Below, in pieces: positions 49,041-61,119 of a DNA stretch of 64,000 bases. The number at the start of each line of letters is the position of its first letter. The first letter of the stretch is position 1. Source of the stretch: Chenopodium formosanum (taxonomy: Eukaryota; Streptophyta; Magnoliopsida; Caryophyllales; Amaranthaceae); contig CM044880.1 in assembly GCA_024500155.1 (NCBI GenBank), positions 3,596,001 through 3,660,000 of the forward strand, given 5' to 3'. The notes under the pieces were generated by a model that was not told the origin of the DNA, made no database searches, and worked only from the letters and a program-made list of their open reading frames with translations. Position numbers and translations under genes: made by a program.

Positions 49041-50147
49041 AGCATATTTGTTAAAAAATATATACGGAGTATAACTTGCACCTCTCTTTCTTTTTTTCCC
49101 TCTAGTGTTTATGGATTTATTTGTTTTGGTGGAAAACATTGTTAAAAAATGGTCTTTCAGAGTATTCTCAATGGTGGTGCGTGCATAAGGACATGCTAGC
49201 AGTTTTTAAATAATTATTAGCTACATATTAGCCATTGTGAAACTACAACCTCTTATAACTAGCCAAACTACATAGTTGTATAGAGTTATGTAATTTCACT
49301 CCACCATGCTATTATATTTATTTATTTAATGTGTTTTTTTTAATGATTTATTTATTATAAGAAAATCCAGCTTACCATTGTAGAGGCTATAGCTTAAATT
49401 ATGTATCTTAGAGATTTATGATGTGGCAATCCAAAACTACATATACATGTAGCTAGCCATTGTAGATGCTCTAAAGAGTAGAAAATAATTTTTCCATAAA
49501 TAGTTGGCTAATTCTCTCCGTACTTTTGTAGGGAAAAAAATAAAAATTATTTTCCTTGTAATTAAGGTATTTCACTCTTTTCTTTTTAGGACTTGTTTAG
49601 TCCATTTTATTTTTATTTATCTGATTTGGTTTGGACTTATTTGATCTAATTTAATCTAATTTGATTGTTTAATTTGACAAAACTTTGAAAATTAATTATA
49701 TTACTGGAGAGAACGAAGGATATGAATCAATTGATGTCTTTGTTAGTTATCCAATTGTTGCACAGCTTATTCATTTTTTACACCCATTATACTCATCCCA
49801 CCCAAATAATTTTTTTATACGAAGAACGGCCATGAACCCATTCTGTAACGGGGAATGTAAGGGAAATTCATTTTAGAATGTGCAAGGTGAGATTCGATAA
49901 CTGACCTCACGCCTGAAAGTTGAAGAATTAGTCAACTATTATAGTCTCATATCTCATATATTATACGGAGTAGCTTGATACCCACATCATACTAGTTGTG
50001 ACGTGATCACACTTGCTCGTTTTACTCTCTCTATTTGCAAAACACCTTGTTTAAATTGTTACAGACACATAATCCTATTTAGAGCCTAAATGGTTATGGA
50101 TCAACTAAATTAAACAGAGGCTGCAAAATTAATGAATTGTGTACTAA
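49041..50147. other. AT-rich intergenic DNA
   Basis: No gene. A stretch near 49588-49680 (CTTATTTGATCTAATTTAATC) resembles the interior of the element at 50263. Confidence 0.5.
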
Positions 50148-50259
50148 GGGTCTGTTCACATTTACTGAACTGCGCTGAGTTGAAATGAATATTTTGCGAG
50201 AGAAGAAAATTAGGAGCTAAACTGAACTGAATTGAAATTAAGATGAAGTGGACAAACCC
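50148..50259 (-). mobile_element. Harbinger-type MITE, TTCAG family, copy H (inverted)
   Basis: GGGTCTGTTCACATTTACTG to GTGGACAAACCC, flanked by TAA. The right TAA (50260-50262) is shared with the next element. Confidence 0.75.
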
Positions 50260-50262
50260 TAA

Positions 50263-50619
50263 GAGGTTGTTTGGTTCACCTTATTTTGTTTATCTGAACT
50301 TATTTGATCTAATGTGATTTAATCTAATTTGAATTTCATATTCGACCTTAAATTTACGATAATCTATACGAAAAAAATATATTAAGTAAGGTCTTGTTAG
50401 ATTCGTAATAATGTGTATTTTATCAATATGTAATTTTCATATTTATTTTTATTACGAAATCAAAGATATTTAGCGATACAAAACTGTATATAAAACGATG
50501 ATATGATATGAACTTATTTGTTCTGATAAAAATTTATAATTTTTTTATCTGATATGATATTAACTTATTTTATAATTCCGTATGAAATAAGTAAAAATAA
50601 GGTGAACTAACACAAGGCC
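50263..50619. mobile_element. Second Harbinger-like MITE family, 357 bp
   Basis: Ends GAGGTTGTTTGGTTCACC and, inverted, GGCCTTGTGTTAGTTCACC, both continuing TTATTTT, flanked by TAA at 50260-50262 and 50620-50622. The body is unrelated to the TTCAG family. Confidence 0.7.
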
Positions 50620-50769
50620 TAAGTAACCCTGTTTTTTAGAGTTGCTCTGCTTTGCACTGCTCTGCTCTGCTCCGCAATGTATGGAAGCCTAGCCCTACTC
50701 TACTTTATCCTGCTCTACTCTACCCTACCTTGCTCTACTCTGCCACAAGCTCAAAAGAACAAGGTCTAA

Positions 50770-50920
50770 GAGCCTATTCTCTTACGTTGAAATTCAGTTT
50801 AGCTCAGTTCCTAATTTCCTTCTCTTATAAAATATTCATTTCAGTTCAGCTCAACTCAGTTCAGTTCAGCTCAGCTCAGCTCAATTCAGTTCAGTCAGTT
50901 CAGTTAATGAGAACATGCCC
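50770..50920 (+). mobile_element. Harbinger-type MITE, TTCAG family, copy I
   Basis: GAGCCTATTCTCTTACG to GAGAACATGCCC, flanked by TAA; long TTCAGCTCAG-rich core and the usual TTTCCTTCTCTTATAA spacer. Confidence 0.8.
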
Positions 50921-51100
50921 TAAGTGAGTACTCCATATAATACTCTGTATAATACTACGGAGTAATCTACTATACAATCACATACGGAGTACTTACCACC
51001 GAAAGCAAGAGCTTTTCTCTGTACTAAACCCCAAAACCAAAAAACAAAAAAAAGTAAAAAAAAAATAAAATAAAATAAATTCTGCCTCAAAATCCCATCT

Positions 51101-51108
51101 TATATAAA
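51101..51108 (+). promoter_or_regulatory. TATA box of the cyclin D3 gene
   Basis: TATATAAA about 320 bp before the ATG at 51423, followed by a CT-rich leader that fits a start of transcription near 51130. Confidence 0.55.
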
Positions 51109-51320
51109 AAAAGGACAAGCGTGATATCTCCTTACTTCTCTGAGATTATAAATCTCATCCCTCTCCCTTTTCTTCTACCCCCTCTCCCCTTTCACTTCAC
51201 TTCTTCCATTAAAAAATTTCACATCATTTTCTCTCTCCTCTACTCTACTCTCAGAGTAGCAAGAGAGATTACTATCATCAGTGACGATTATCTTTATCAT
51301 TTGTTAAATCTTTCACCATT

Positions 51321-51338
51321 ATGAAAACTACTATGTAA
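51321..51338 (+). promoter_or_regulatory. Five-codon uORF in the cyclin D3 leader
   Basis: ATG at 51321 encodes MKTTM and stops at TAA 51336-51338, 84 bases before the main ATG. The poly(A) tract separates it from the start. Confidence 0.55.
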
Positions 51339-51343
51339 ACCAC

Positions 51344-51344
<1 letters not shown>

Positions 51345-51383
<39 letters not shown>
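51345..51383 (+). repeat. Poly(A) tract of 39 in the cyclin D3 5' UTR
   Basis: Uninterrupted A run lying between TATA box and ATG, so it should be transcribed into the leader about 40 bases before the start codon. Confidence 0.8.
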
Positions 51384-51385
<2 letters not shown>

Positions 51386-51422
51386 ATTTTTTTCATCTAA
51401 AGTTGAAAATTTTCCCAAAAAA

Positions 51423-54400
51423 ATGGCATCTTCGGATGAATTCCAACAAAACCCATTCTCTCTGTTAGACGCTCTGTATTGCGAAGAAGAGAAATTAGAA
51501 GACGATGAAGCAAACAACGATGATGACGAAGAATGGGATAAACCTAACAATGGCGGATGTTTACTGCCACTTCTTTTACTAGAACAAGATTTGTTCTGGG
51601 AAGATGAAGAAATTCGGTCTCTGTTTTCCAAAGAAGAGGAAGAAAAAAAACAGGGGATTATTTTTTCCAACGAAAATGGTGGATTTGATGTTAAAACTCT
51701 CTCTTCTTCGAGAAATGAAGTTGTTGAATGGATTTTAAAGGTCAATTCCTATTATGGGTTTTGTACCTTAACCTCTGTTCTTGCTGTAAATTATCTTGAT
51801 CGATTTTTATCAAGCTTCTGTTTTCAAAAGGATAAACCTTGGATGTTTCAGCTTACTGCTGTTACTTGTCTTTCTCTTGCTGCTAAAGTTGAAGAAACTC
51901 ATGTTCCTCTTCTCCTTGATCTCCAAGTTCTCGTATGTCCTCTTTTCTTTTCTTGTTTACTACGTACCCGTGTTCGGGTTTTTTAATAGTCGTAATTAAA
52001 AGGAAAAATTGGCCGCAACAACACCAACTATGACAAAGGTGCGTGTAGCAGCACAACCTTTTAAGGGTGCGGTTTACAGCACAAACTATGTAATTGGGTG
52101 CACATATTAGCATAAATGACACTAATGAACTAAGGTTGCATGGAAAAAAGTGGAATCTTTATTATTTTATATAATTGTTTAAACATTATTTAAACATATA
52201 TGATTTTCCATCATGCGTAACTAAATTAGCCTTACTTTTTTTTTTTTTTTTTCATTTAAGCATTTCTTGACCTCCACCATTATATTAAGCGGATTCCTTA
52301 AAAAAAAAATTGTGCTATTATTTTCCTTTGTTCGCTTCTCCAATTACTATTTCTAATATCGATCTCACATGATTGACTTAGTTTCCTATCCCTTTCCATC
52401 TAGTTAAATACTAAATTGATAAATAAAATAAAAAATAAAAAATAAAATCATTTAAATACCTTTATTCTACAAGATTTCAGTTTACATAGGTAACTTTCTA
52501 AATACTAATATCAAAACCCACAAAGTGATTTCAAATACTTAATTCAAAAAATAATTTTAGAGTTGGATTTTAGGATATGTCAAATTGATTTTTTTGTTTT
52601 TGATGTACAACACTTAAATTGTGGAGGTTAAGAGAGAATTAATTTAAAGGGAAAAAATTAATTATAATGGAAGAGGAAACTAAGTCAATCATCACATGAG
52701 ATGTAAAAAAAGTAATTGAAGAAACAAACGATAGAAAATAATGGCGAAAACTTTTTGAAATAATTCAATTTAATGGTTATTTAATTACATGTGATGGAAA
52801 ATGGAAAATTAAGTAGAATGAAATTAATCAAAAATATTTTTAAACAAAAAGGCATTAAAAATATTTAAGATTTCACTTTTAGAAGAAATCTACATTTTGC
52901 CAATGTCATTTATGTTGTTATGTGCACCCAAGTGCATAGTTTGTGATGTTGAGTGCACCCTTGAAAGGTTGTGCTGCTACACGCACCTTTGTCATAGTTG
53001 GTGTTGTTGCGGCCAATTTTTCCTAATTAAAATGTGACGACTAAATTGGGATGGTTTTTGTGTTTTAAAGGTGAAAGGAGGTAACTATGTGTTTGATGCA
53101 AAGACAATACAGAAGATGGAGTTGTTAGTGTTGTCAACATTGGATTGGAAGATGAATCCAGTGACCCCACTTTCGTTTCTTGATCATATAATCAGACGGC
53201 TAGGATTGAAGAATCATCTTCATTGGGAGTTTCTCAGGAGATGTCAAGGACTCTTACTCTCTCTCCTCTCTGGTACGTTTAACTAAAATAAAATAAAACT
53301 ATAATTTTATTTATTTTTATAAATTAAACTTAAATAAATAAATATTTGTAATAAGTATTTAATTTGTTTCTTGTAATTTATTATTCTGAGTTTCTACTTC
53401 TAGTGTACAACCATAATGTGCACCTATTCTAGAATTTGTTTAGTTTTTTGAGTAAAAACGTTTAGACTTATTTTGTTTTTATTCTACTGTATTTAATTAT
53501 AGTATGACTTTCTACATGTGTAAATCTTGACTTTATTATTTGCTCTACAACTGTAAATTTTCATACATTCTCATAGTGTAGATGTCCATGAATAAGATCA
53601 TGTGAAGTTTGCTCTCCTACTTAAGAATGTGTTTTGCTCTAGTCCTAGTGTTGTCACATTATTAGTTCTTGTCACGTTATTAGTTCTAATTGATGATGAC
53701 TAATTTGGAGGCTCGTACTTTATCTAGTTAGTCAGTTGTCACACTAATCGTTTATACTCCGCATTACATATCAAACAAGACAACCGATCTATATCATTTT
53801 ATACTAAACGTACAATGACTAGTCGTATTATTCACTATCCAATGCCGATCCAATACTTGGTATTAGTTGTCACGTTAATAGTTAACATTGAAGTATCACT
53901 ATGATGACTAATGTAACATGTAGGGACTAGGAGTATTTAATATATACATGTATATTTCAATGTTTCATATTTTTGGTTGGAAAAATTGGTAATGATGATT
54001 GGTTGGTTGGTTGATGATGAAATGTAGATTGGAGATTTGTGAGTTATCTACCATCAGTATTGGCAACTGCCACAATGATGCATGTCATTGACCAGATCGA
54101 GCCATGTAACCCTCTTGATTACCAAAATCAGCTTTTGGGTGTGCTTAATATCAGCAAGGTTAGTCCCTAATTCTAATTAATTCCCTCTAATTATTATTAA
54201 TTAAACTTATCATCAGATCTAATCTAATAAAGAATGCTAATTCTAATTTACTAGTGGTCAATGGGATCACATTTTATATATTGTGGGTAGGTCATAATTA
54301 ATCCCTTAGAGATCTAATAATTAATTTTGATTCACACTTAAAAATAATAACCTTTTGTCCTAAGATATATGGATGAGGTGTCATTGTCCCAAAATATTTA

Positions 54401-55351
54401 GGGCAGTTTTGGTTTTTGTAAGGAAGGGTAGTTTGGTCAATGTCATTCTTTTAAGTAATGTATTGTACTTCATTCCTCAAGAGTAGTACATTTTATATTA
54501 AAAAAACAATAATGATATATTGTCTCACAAAAATCTTTAGGTATTCAATGTGCTATATGTATCACATGTTTTGGTACACTTGGTCAATAACCCTCTCTAC
54601 CTTTGTCTCTTATCTTTAAATTCTAGTCCGCCTCTTTTATTTAAAATAAACATGGATGTCCTCCTCTCAAGGTCTAACATAAGTATATACGAGGCTAATA
54701 CAAATAAATGAAATAATTCATGTATAATATTGTTAAAATGCTCATTGAGAAATGCATGCAATTGTTAAATTTGTTTGTTAGATTAATCCGTTGTTTTATT
54801 CTTTATAGGTGTTACTTCAGTAAGACTATTAACATAATTCTTAAAATACCTTTAAAATTCGGATAATAATCTTTCAAAAAAATACACTCCTATTTTGTAA
54901 GAGAGTTAAACCTATTAATAGTATGTCAGTCAGTAAAATAAAGGTTTAAACTATAGTGTACCCCGTATATTTCGAAAAGTACCTTCATTAGTTGCATAGA
55001 AATGACAAGACAAAGTTCATCGTGTTTCTTTCCCTGTTGTTAAATGTTTGTTCCATCCATCACATTGGGAAACTCCTTTGTTTTCTTAAGTTTAAAACTT
55101 ACATTGCTTGTACACAAAACTTACTTGTGTTAATCAAACTTTAATCACTAAAGTCTCTTCGATAAGCGTGAATAATAATTTGTTTGAGCTCAGTGCGATC
55201 CAGTCTTCCCTTGAAACTCTTGATTTTTTCAAGCTTCAAAATTATTGGTTTAAGATTATTGTTTATTCCTAGTGGTCGAGTATTTGTGTATACATCAAGT
55301 TAAAACAGCGTGTGATTTCATCATTTCTCGAGGTACTTTCAAATTCAAAAT

Positions 55352-55385
<34 letters not shown>

Positions 55386-56246
55386 GACAAGCAAAAATTA
55401 TGATTAAACTAGACTTAAGTGGAGTAACTTTTTTTTTTTTTTACTGAGTATGGTCTAATAGTAAATAAATCCATAGTTCCAATACAGTGCATGCTAACAA
55501 TCCTATACGTCCCTTGGAATTATTTTTTGGTGTTAAGTTATACACTTGTACCGTTAACTTGACATTACGTGGACACACAAAAAGTCGGATAAAAGATTTT
55601 ATCTCAATTTAATAACAGGTTCTTTGAGAGCTATTACCTTCGCTTTATATTATTCGTAATAATTAGACATTTTTTATTCATACTTTATGTCAAATTATTG
55701 CAAAAACGGGAGTAGTATATGATCTTTAGAGTGTGGCCTACGTACCATAAATAACCTGTACAATTATCATTATCTTTGGTTCTTCTCATATTGAATGTAC
55801 TATTACAGGACAAGGTGAATGATTGTTATCAACTGATCGTGGAGAAATCATTATGCGGAAGCAAAACCGAAGACAATCGAAAGGCAAAGAGAACGTTCGA
55901 CGAAATGATGACGGCGAAAAACAATTATCCTCCTCCCCCTCCTCCTCCTGGACCTCAACAACCTACTTCGAGCAGTGATGTTATCCCAAGTAGCCCGAGT
56001 GGAGTAATGGATGCCTACTATCTTAGCTGTGACAGCTCTAACGATTCATGGGCTGCCACGACAACTCAAATGATGGGAACATCATCAACCTCTTCGTTGT
56101 CATTGTCATCGTCTTCATTGTCATCTTCAGTATCCTCCTCACCAGTGATGAACAGGAAGAAGAGTAGAGTGCATGAGCAGCTCATGCCATTGCAGCTGCC
56201 TTCTCTGTCAAGAGTCTTTGTCGACGTCGTTGGTAGTCCTCGTTAA
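51423..56246 (+). CDS. CYCD3: D3-type cyclin (CYCD3)
   Basis: Four exons: 51423-51926 (or -51932), 53071-53272, 54028-54158, 55809-56246; 424 or 426 aa (Arabidopsis CYCD3;1 is about 376). The retinoblastoma-binding LxCxE motif is LYCEE at 18-22. The cyclin box N-terminal half spans about 85-205 (EVVEWILKV, LAVNYLDRFL, LTAVTCLSLAAKVEE) and the C-terminal half follows (TPLSFLDHIIRRLGL, VSYLPSVLATATMMHVI). The tail is Ser/Pro-rich with SSNDSW. D3 cyclins pair with CDKA to phosphorylate retinoblastoma-related protein at G1/S under cytokinin control. The first donor is uncertain: GTTCTC after CAA gives the usual LQ|V junction, while the stronger GTATGT six bases on adds Val-Leu. Intron 1 is filled by a Mutator-like element. 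The frame is intact. Confidence 0.93.
52002..53023. mobile_element. Mutator-like non-autonomous element (MULE 2) in cyclin D3 intron 1
   Basis: Inverted repeats of about 115-120 bp begin GGAAAAATTGGCCGCAAC and end GTTGCGGCCAATTTTTCC, flanked by a perfect 9-bp duplication TAATTAAAA at 51993-52001 and 53024-53032. The arms contain GACAAAGGTGCGTGTAGCAG. The 1022-bp body is AT-rich with no transposase. It fills all but about 110 bp of the intron and ends 47 bp before the exon 2 acceptor. Confidence 0.93.
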
Positions 56247-59200
56247 ACTTATTTCGGTCCAATTCTCTCCTTTTGGCGGTCTATTTTCGAACTAGAGCCT
56301 TTCTTCTACTTCTCTTTCAAGTCCTATATACTTGCAAAAAAAATGGGGACATATTTATATCATATAATAGTAAACACTTATATATTATATGGTTATAAAT
56401 TCATTCCCGCCCTACCATTTTAAATTTCATGTATGTATGTATGTGTCATGCAATTATGTTATGGTTCATGTATGTGCATGCATGCATAAACATTTACTAT
56501 TACATGATGAATTAGAGAAGACATAACATGGGAGAAGAAACTTTGCATGCATGCATGCATGTGAAGAAAAGAGACTTGGAGTGGGGGCCCAAATGAGGAT
56601 TTTTTGGGAGCAAGACTTTGGACCTTATAATGGGGGGTTTGACCTAGAAGAAGTGGGCCACCACTAAAAAAAGGACTAAAGAGGAAGTACTATTTTTGTA
56701 TCTATTTTCTAATTTTTCTTTGGTTTTATTAGAGGGAGTAGGGGAATGAATTGACTGTACACCATTCATTTTAACCTACTCCAACAATCATGATTAATTA
56801 ATAAAAATAGTATTAAGTACAGTTTTGTGAATAATTGTCAATTGAGGTTGATTGAAATCATTTTATAGGTACTATGATAATCATGCATATTGAGATTTTT
56901 TTAATTTTTACTTGGTCAAACTAATAGTAGGATGCACTGGGTACAAAGTATAAACCATTAGGGTTGTATATAAAATTTTGATCTGTGATAAATGGCGAAG
57001 GCTCGGAACAACCTTATTTTGATTAGTTGATTACGATGCGAGATAGTAAGTCAATACAATCCATATTAAAAGTTTTACATCGTGCACATTAAGCACACAA
57101 TTAAACCCCGACTAGATCATCACCGGCTAAAATAACTAACATACTTCTTTAGGTTTTTTTTAGTTACATCACTTTTATTATTACGAGTCATGCAATTTTT
57201 GGAATAGAAAAAGATAGAGAGAAGAAATAAAAAGGACTCATGTGATATGATAGATAAGATATAGAGAGAATATAAAAGAAAAATTGATGCAACTAAATCA
57301 AAACTTCTATTTATAAAATGTTATACAACTTAACGGAAGAAAGCACATAACAGTAATGTAACATAGATGAAACATTCACGATACAAATCAATGATTGAAG
57401 AGCAATCAAGTCTTTTTTCATTATACTATTGTCGGTAACTTACATTTAAGCAATGTAAAGCTTACATTCTTCTATAAAAGAAACTTAAGCATGTAAAGTA
57501 TACATTCTTCTAAAAAGAAAACTTGTACAAAACAAAGTATATTAAGAAAAAGGGGCAATAAACATTATATTGGGCCACATATAAAACATCTTTAAGCTAA
57601 AATGTGCGTATTAGTGGATGATCATATCATGGGAAGAAGTATAGTCTTCTTTTCTAATGGGGTTTAGATTTTGCTTTGGCTTTATTCACCAGGTTTTCCA
57701 CTTTTGGAACCACAAAAATGAATCTAAGCAGTGCATGCGAGCCATTTAATTTGTGCATAAATCCACGATAATATGGAGGGCCCCATTTGCCGGTTGACAT
57801 GTCAATCCGGGCTATTCCCTACATGATTACATGTCATTTACTTTTAATGGAGTAATAATAATAATAATAAACTATACTAATAGTCTAATACCTCCTCCGT
57901 GTTTAAGTGGGTGAAACGTTTCTCTTGTACACGTATGTGAATGATAGATTAACAAGTACTCACTTAACAATATTTATTATTATGTAATCACAAACATTAT
58001 TTCAAGTGAATTGAATGAACACTCACTCAACTCCTCATTACTTCATGCCTTAGCCTTACCATCTAGGATTATTATCAATTATGATATAATGTTGCACACA
58101 AATTATTATACTACAAAGTTTTTAAAACACATGTAAATTGTTAAGTGTCTTCAAGTGCTCAACTACAAAAGTAGCAATCTGGGGCGACGCCGAGCTACTC
58201 ACTAGTCCACCTTTAGGAAAAGCCGTCTTACCTAGGCCTTTTAAGTTACATTTAAAACATTCTTCACATATCTGTATGTTTATCAAATGACAACTAAGAA
58301 ATAATGTTGTTTTGCAACAATATAAATTAAAGTCCAATAAAAGACTTGTGATGAATTTTAAGTGATGCGTATACATAAACGATTAAATTGGCAGTTTGAA
58401 TGTAAAACAAGTGATTCCAATCACTTTGACGGTTTTCTGAAATGTCATTTATAATTATTGATGAATAAAGATATTATTAATTAAAGTTTTGCATTAACAA
58501 TTAAATTGTATCATTTGCTTTGAATTTGAAGTTCATAGAGTAGATGATTTACATATTATATGAGGTGATCATATGAGAATGTGATGGAGTATTGGAGACT
58601 TGGAGTCCATAGATAGAGGAGTCACCAATCCATGAAAAAGCAAAAAGGTCAATAGTGTTGGGGTTAAAATTGAATTATTTAGGGGACAAAATCTTTGATT
58701 GTGGAGGAGAGAGAGTGTATTCCTACTACTTTGTTCCCTACTTTTAAGGTTGGGTAAGAGAAAATAGGTGCATGCTGGAGATCATGATTTATAGGACAAT
58801 TTATATTTACCCCTATTTTCTTTTTTAATTGATACGTATTTTTTTATAGGAAGTTTTTTTCTTAGTTGACATATTTTCGTTTTAAAATTAATTTTATTTT
58901 GCATTTATTAGCAACTCTATTTGTTTTATCATTCTCTCTCACTCTCTCTTTTCTCTCCTTAAAATATATGCGTAAATTAATTGCGTCAACTAAATAAAAA
59001 TGGAGGAAATATTATTTTGGTTTTATTTTTTCGATTTTTCCCCATAAAAATAAATAAATTAAGACCAACAAAATTGAGGTCAAGCCAGCTAGTCCCCACT
59101 TCTATTATTGTAGAATAATATGATGGCTAACCTCTTTTCAACCTTTTATAATAATAGATGGTTTTATGTCTCTTTGTTTATAATTAGTGCTTTGAATTGG

Positions 59201-59650
59201 TCTTTTCTGGTATACTATTAGCGTTTGAATGTGTTGTTTTTTGTCAATATGGTATACATTATATTGGTCAGTATATGTATGTGGTATACAATTTTCGAGC
59301 TTGTAAGAAATAATATAGTAAAAAATACATGTGATTTAGTATAGAAATGTGTACCAATTAATAAGATAATTGATTGAAGATATGTTTAGTAGCTTAAATT
59401 ATGTACAAAGTATATATATATATGTATATGTATATTAGTTTTAATGACCAAAAGAACAAACAATTGACTCTAGGAAGTAAAGTCTAGAAAGTTATTTCCT
59501 TGATTAAATAAGTAAAGTTAATTTGAAGAATAAGACACCTAATGTTTGTTTAAAAAGTCTATAGATTTCTAATTAAATCATTTTCCTTAGACATGAGCAA
59601 TTCCCTTGTTGAACCGTTGAATGCTAGATGTCACATGTTATATTAATCTC
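56247..59650. other. Cyclin D3 3' UTR and intergenic DNA
   Basis: No gene seen. Simple repeats: ATGT units near 56430, GCAT units near 56545, AAT units near 57857. A Stowaway-like copy lies at about 58850-59010 and a lone Stowaway-like end near 57890. Confidence 0.5.
58850..59010 (-). mobile_element. Stowaway-type MITE, degenerate copy
   Basis: TTAGTTGACATATTTTCG on the left and GCGTCAACTAAATAAAAATG, then GAGGAAAT, on the right match the arms of 28729-28925 in reverse; CTCTCTCTTTTCTCTCCTTA lies between. Outer left end decayed. Confidence 0.65.
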
Positions 59651-59755
59651 TAATACTAACTCCGATTTTTTTTTTTTAGTTGCAACTTTGGGGTATTATT
59701 TTAGAAATATGAAATATTCCAAAATTGCAACTTAAAAAAAATTGGAGGTAGTATT
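59651..59755. mobile_element. Small palindromic Stowaway-like MITE, about 100 bp
   Basis: Left arm ACTAACTCCGATTTTTTT then AGTTGCAA; right arm TTGCAACTTAAAAAAAATTG then GAGGTAGTATT. The arms pair over nearly the whole length, leaving a short loop around GGGGTATTATTTTAG. Confidence 0.7.
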
Positions 59756-61014
59756 AGTTGAACAGGATATCCACATCAGAAATGTTGCGATGAATAATAG
59801 GCTTGACTTATAGTATGTCTCACTGATATATCAAAATCATTATCATATAATTATCTATCTATCAACATTAATATGAAGCTAGATTAGCTTACTATACATT
59901 AGCTTTAAAAAGTCTACAAGAACAAATTAACTAGTCAATTCCATATGGACTAGTAGTATAGCATAAAGAGTTGCATTGCATGAAAAACATCTCAGAGAAA
60001 TCGCTATTTTTTATGATTACAGCTGTAAAGCTAAAAAATGACAAAAAAAATTAAAAGAAAAGAGAGAAAAATGGACCAGCTGATCTAGTGGTCTGATAAG
60101 TAACAGCAACAAAGAGAGCCTATAATATATGGAAGAAATAAAGCAACAACAGCATAAACATTACAATAACATTCTGAATTGATCTGAACTAAACACATTT
60201 ATAGTGAGAGTGAGTTTTTTTTTACAGTTTCTACACATTTTGTTTTTAAAGCTTTCTGACATTTCTTTACCAACTTTGTGCAACTCACTCTCATCCTTTT
60301 GACTCAAAACCACACAAAACTTACATTCTTTTTATAAATGTTGTCACTATTTATATACTATGTATATTTTATGTAATTATGTTACATGGTGTAACAACTA
60401 TGGAGTAACAACAATGTAACAACCATCAAGTCAATCTGCTTGAAATCAGAGTTACTCTTTAGCTAGCCTTTGAATGAATCTGTTAAGTGTTAATTAACAA
60501 TGTTAGTTTCTCATAAGCCTTTGAATGAATCAATAATGTTACTTGGTACGGAGTATTAGATTTTGTTCTCCTTATCTGAATGATTTGATTTATTATATGA
60601 GTAGAGATACGTTTCTTAAAATAATAATAAATAAAGAGGGTATAATTTAGTCAAAATAAGAGTAAATTTAAGCAGTCAGAGAAAATAAGCTAATAAGAAT
60701 AAAAAGTTTTATTAGTGGCTAATAAATGGTTCTCATATATTCATTCGGTTTGAAAATAATACTTATCGCTTATATTCTATGATGACTGATGAGATTGATG
60801 ACATACTGCGTATAAAAAATTGATGGAGATACACATGTTGAAAACAATAGTTGCATACGAAGTATGTCCTATTCAAAGATGTTTAATTTGAACAAATTGT
60901 TGTAGACATGTAATGATTTGTGATTGATTTTACCACTACACTCTTACTTAAAATTGATTGTTTGAAAGAGTATGTGAACTCATGATTATTCATTGAATAT
61001 TCATTGAATTGATG

Positions 61015-61048
<34 letters not shown>

Positions 61049-61119
61049 CTTAGGCAATGTACGAGTACACAATTCACGTAAATTTCACTAGCGAATAAAA
61101 AGTTCAATAGGGTACGTTC
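59756..61119. other. AT-rich intergenic DNA
   Basis: No gene seen. A-homopolymer of about 28 at 61020-61047. Confidence 0.5.
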
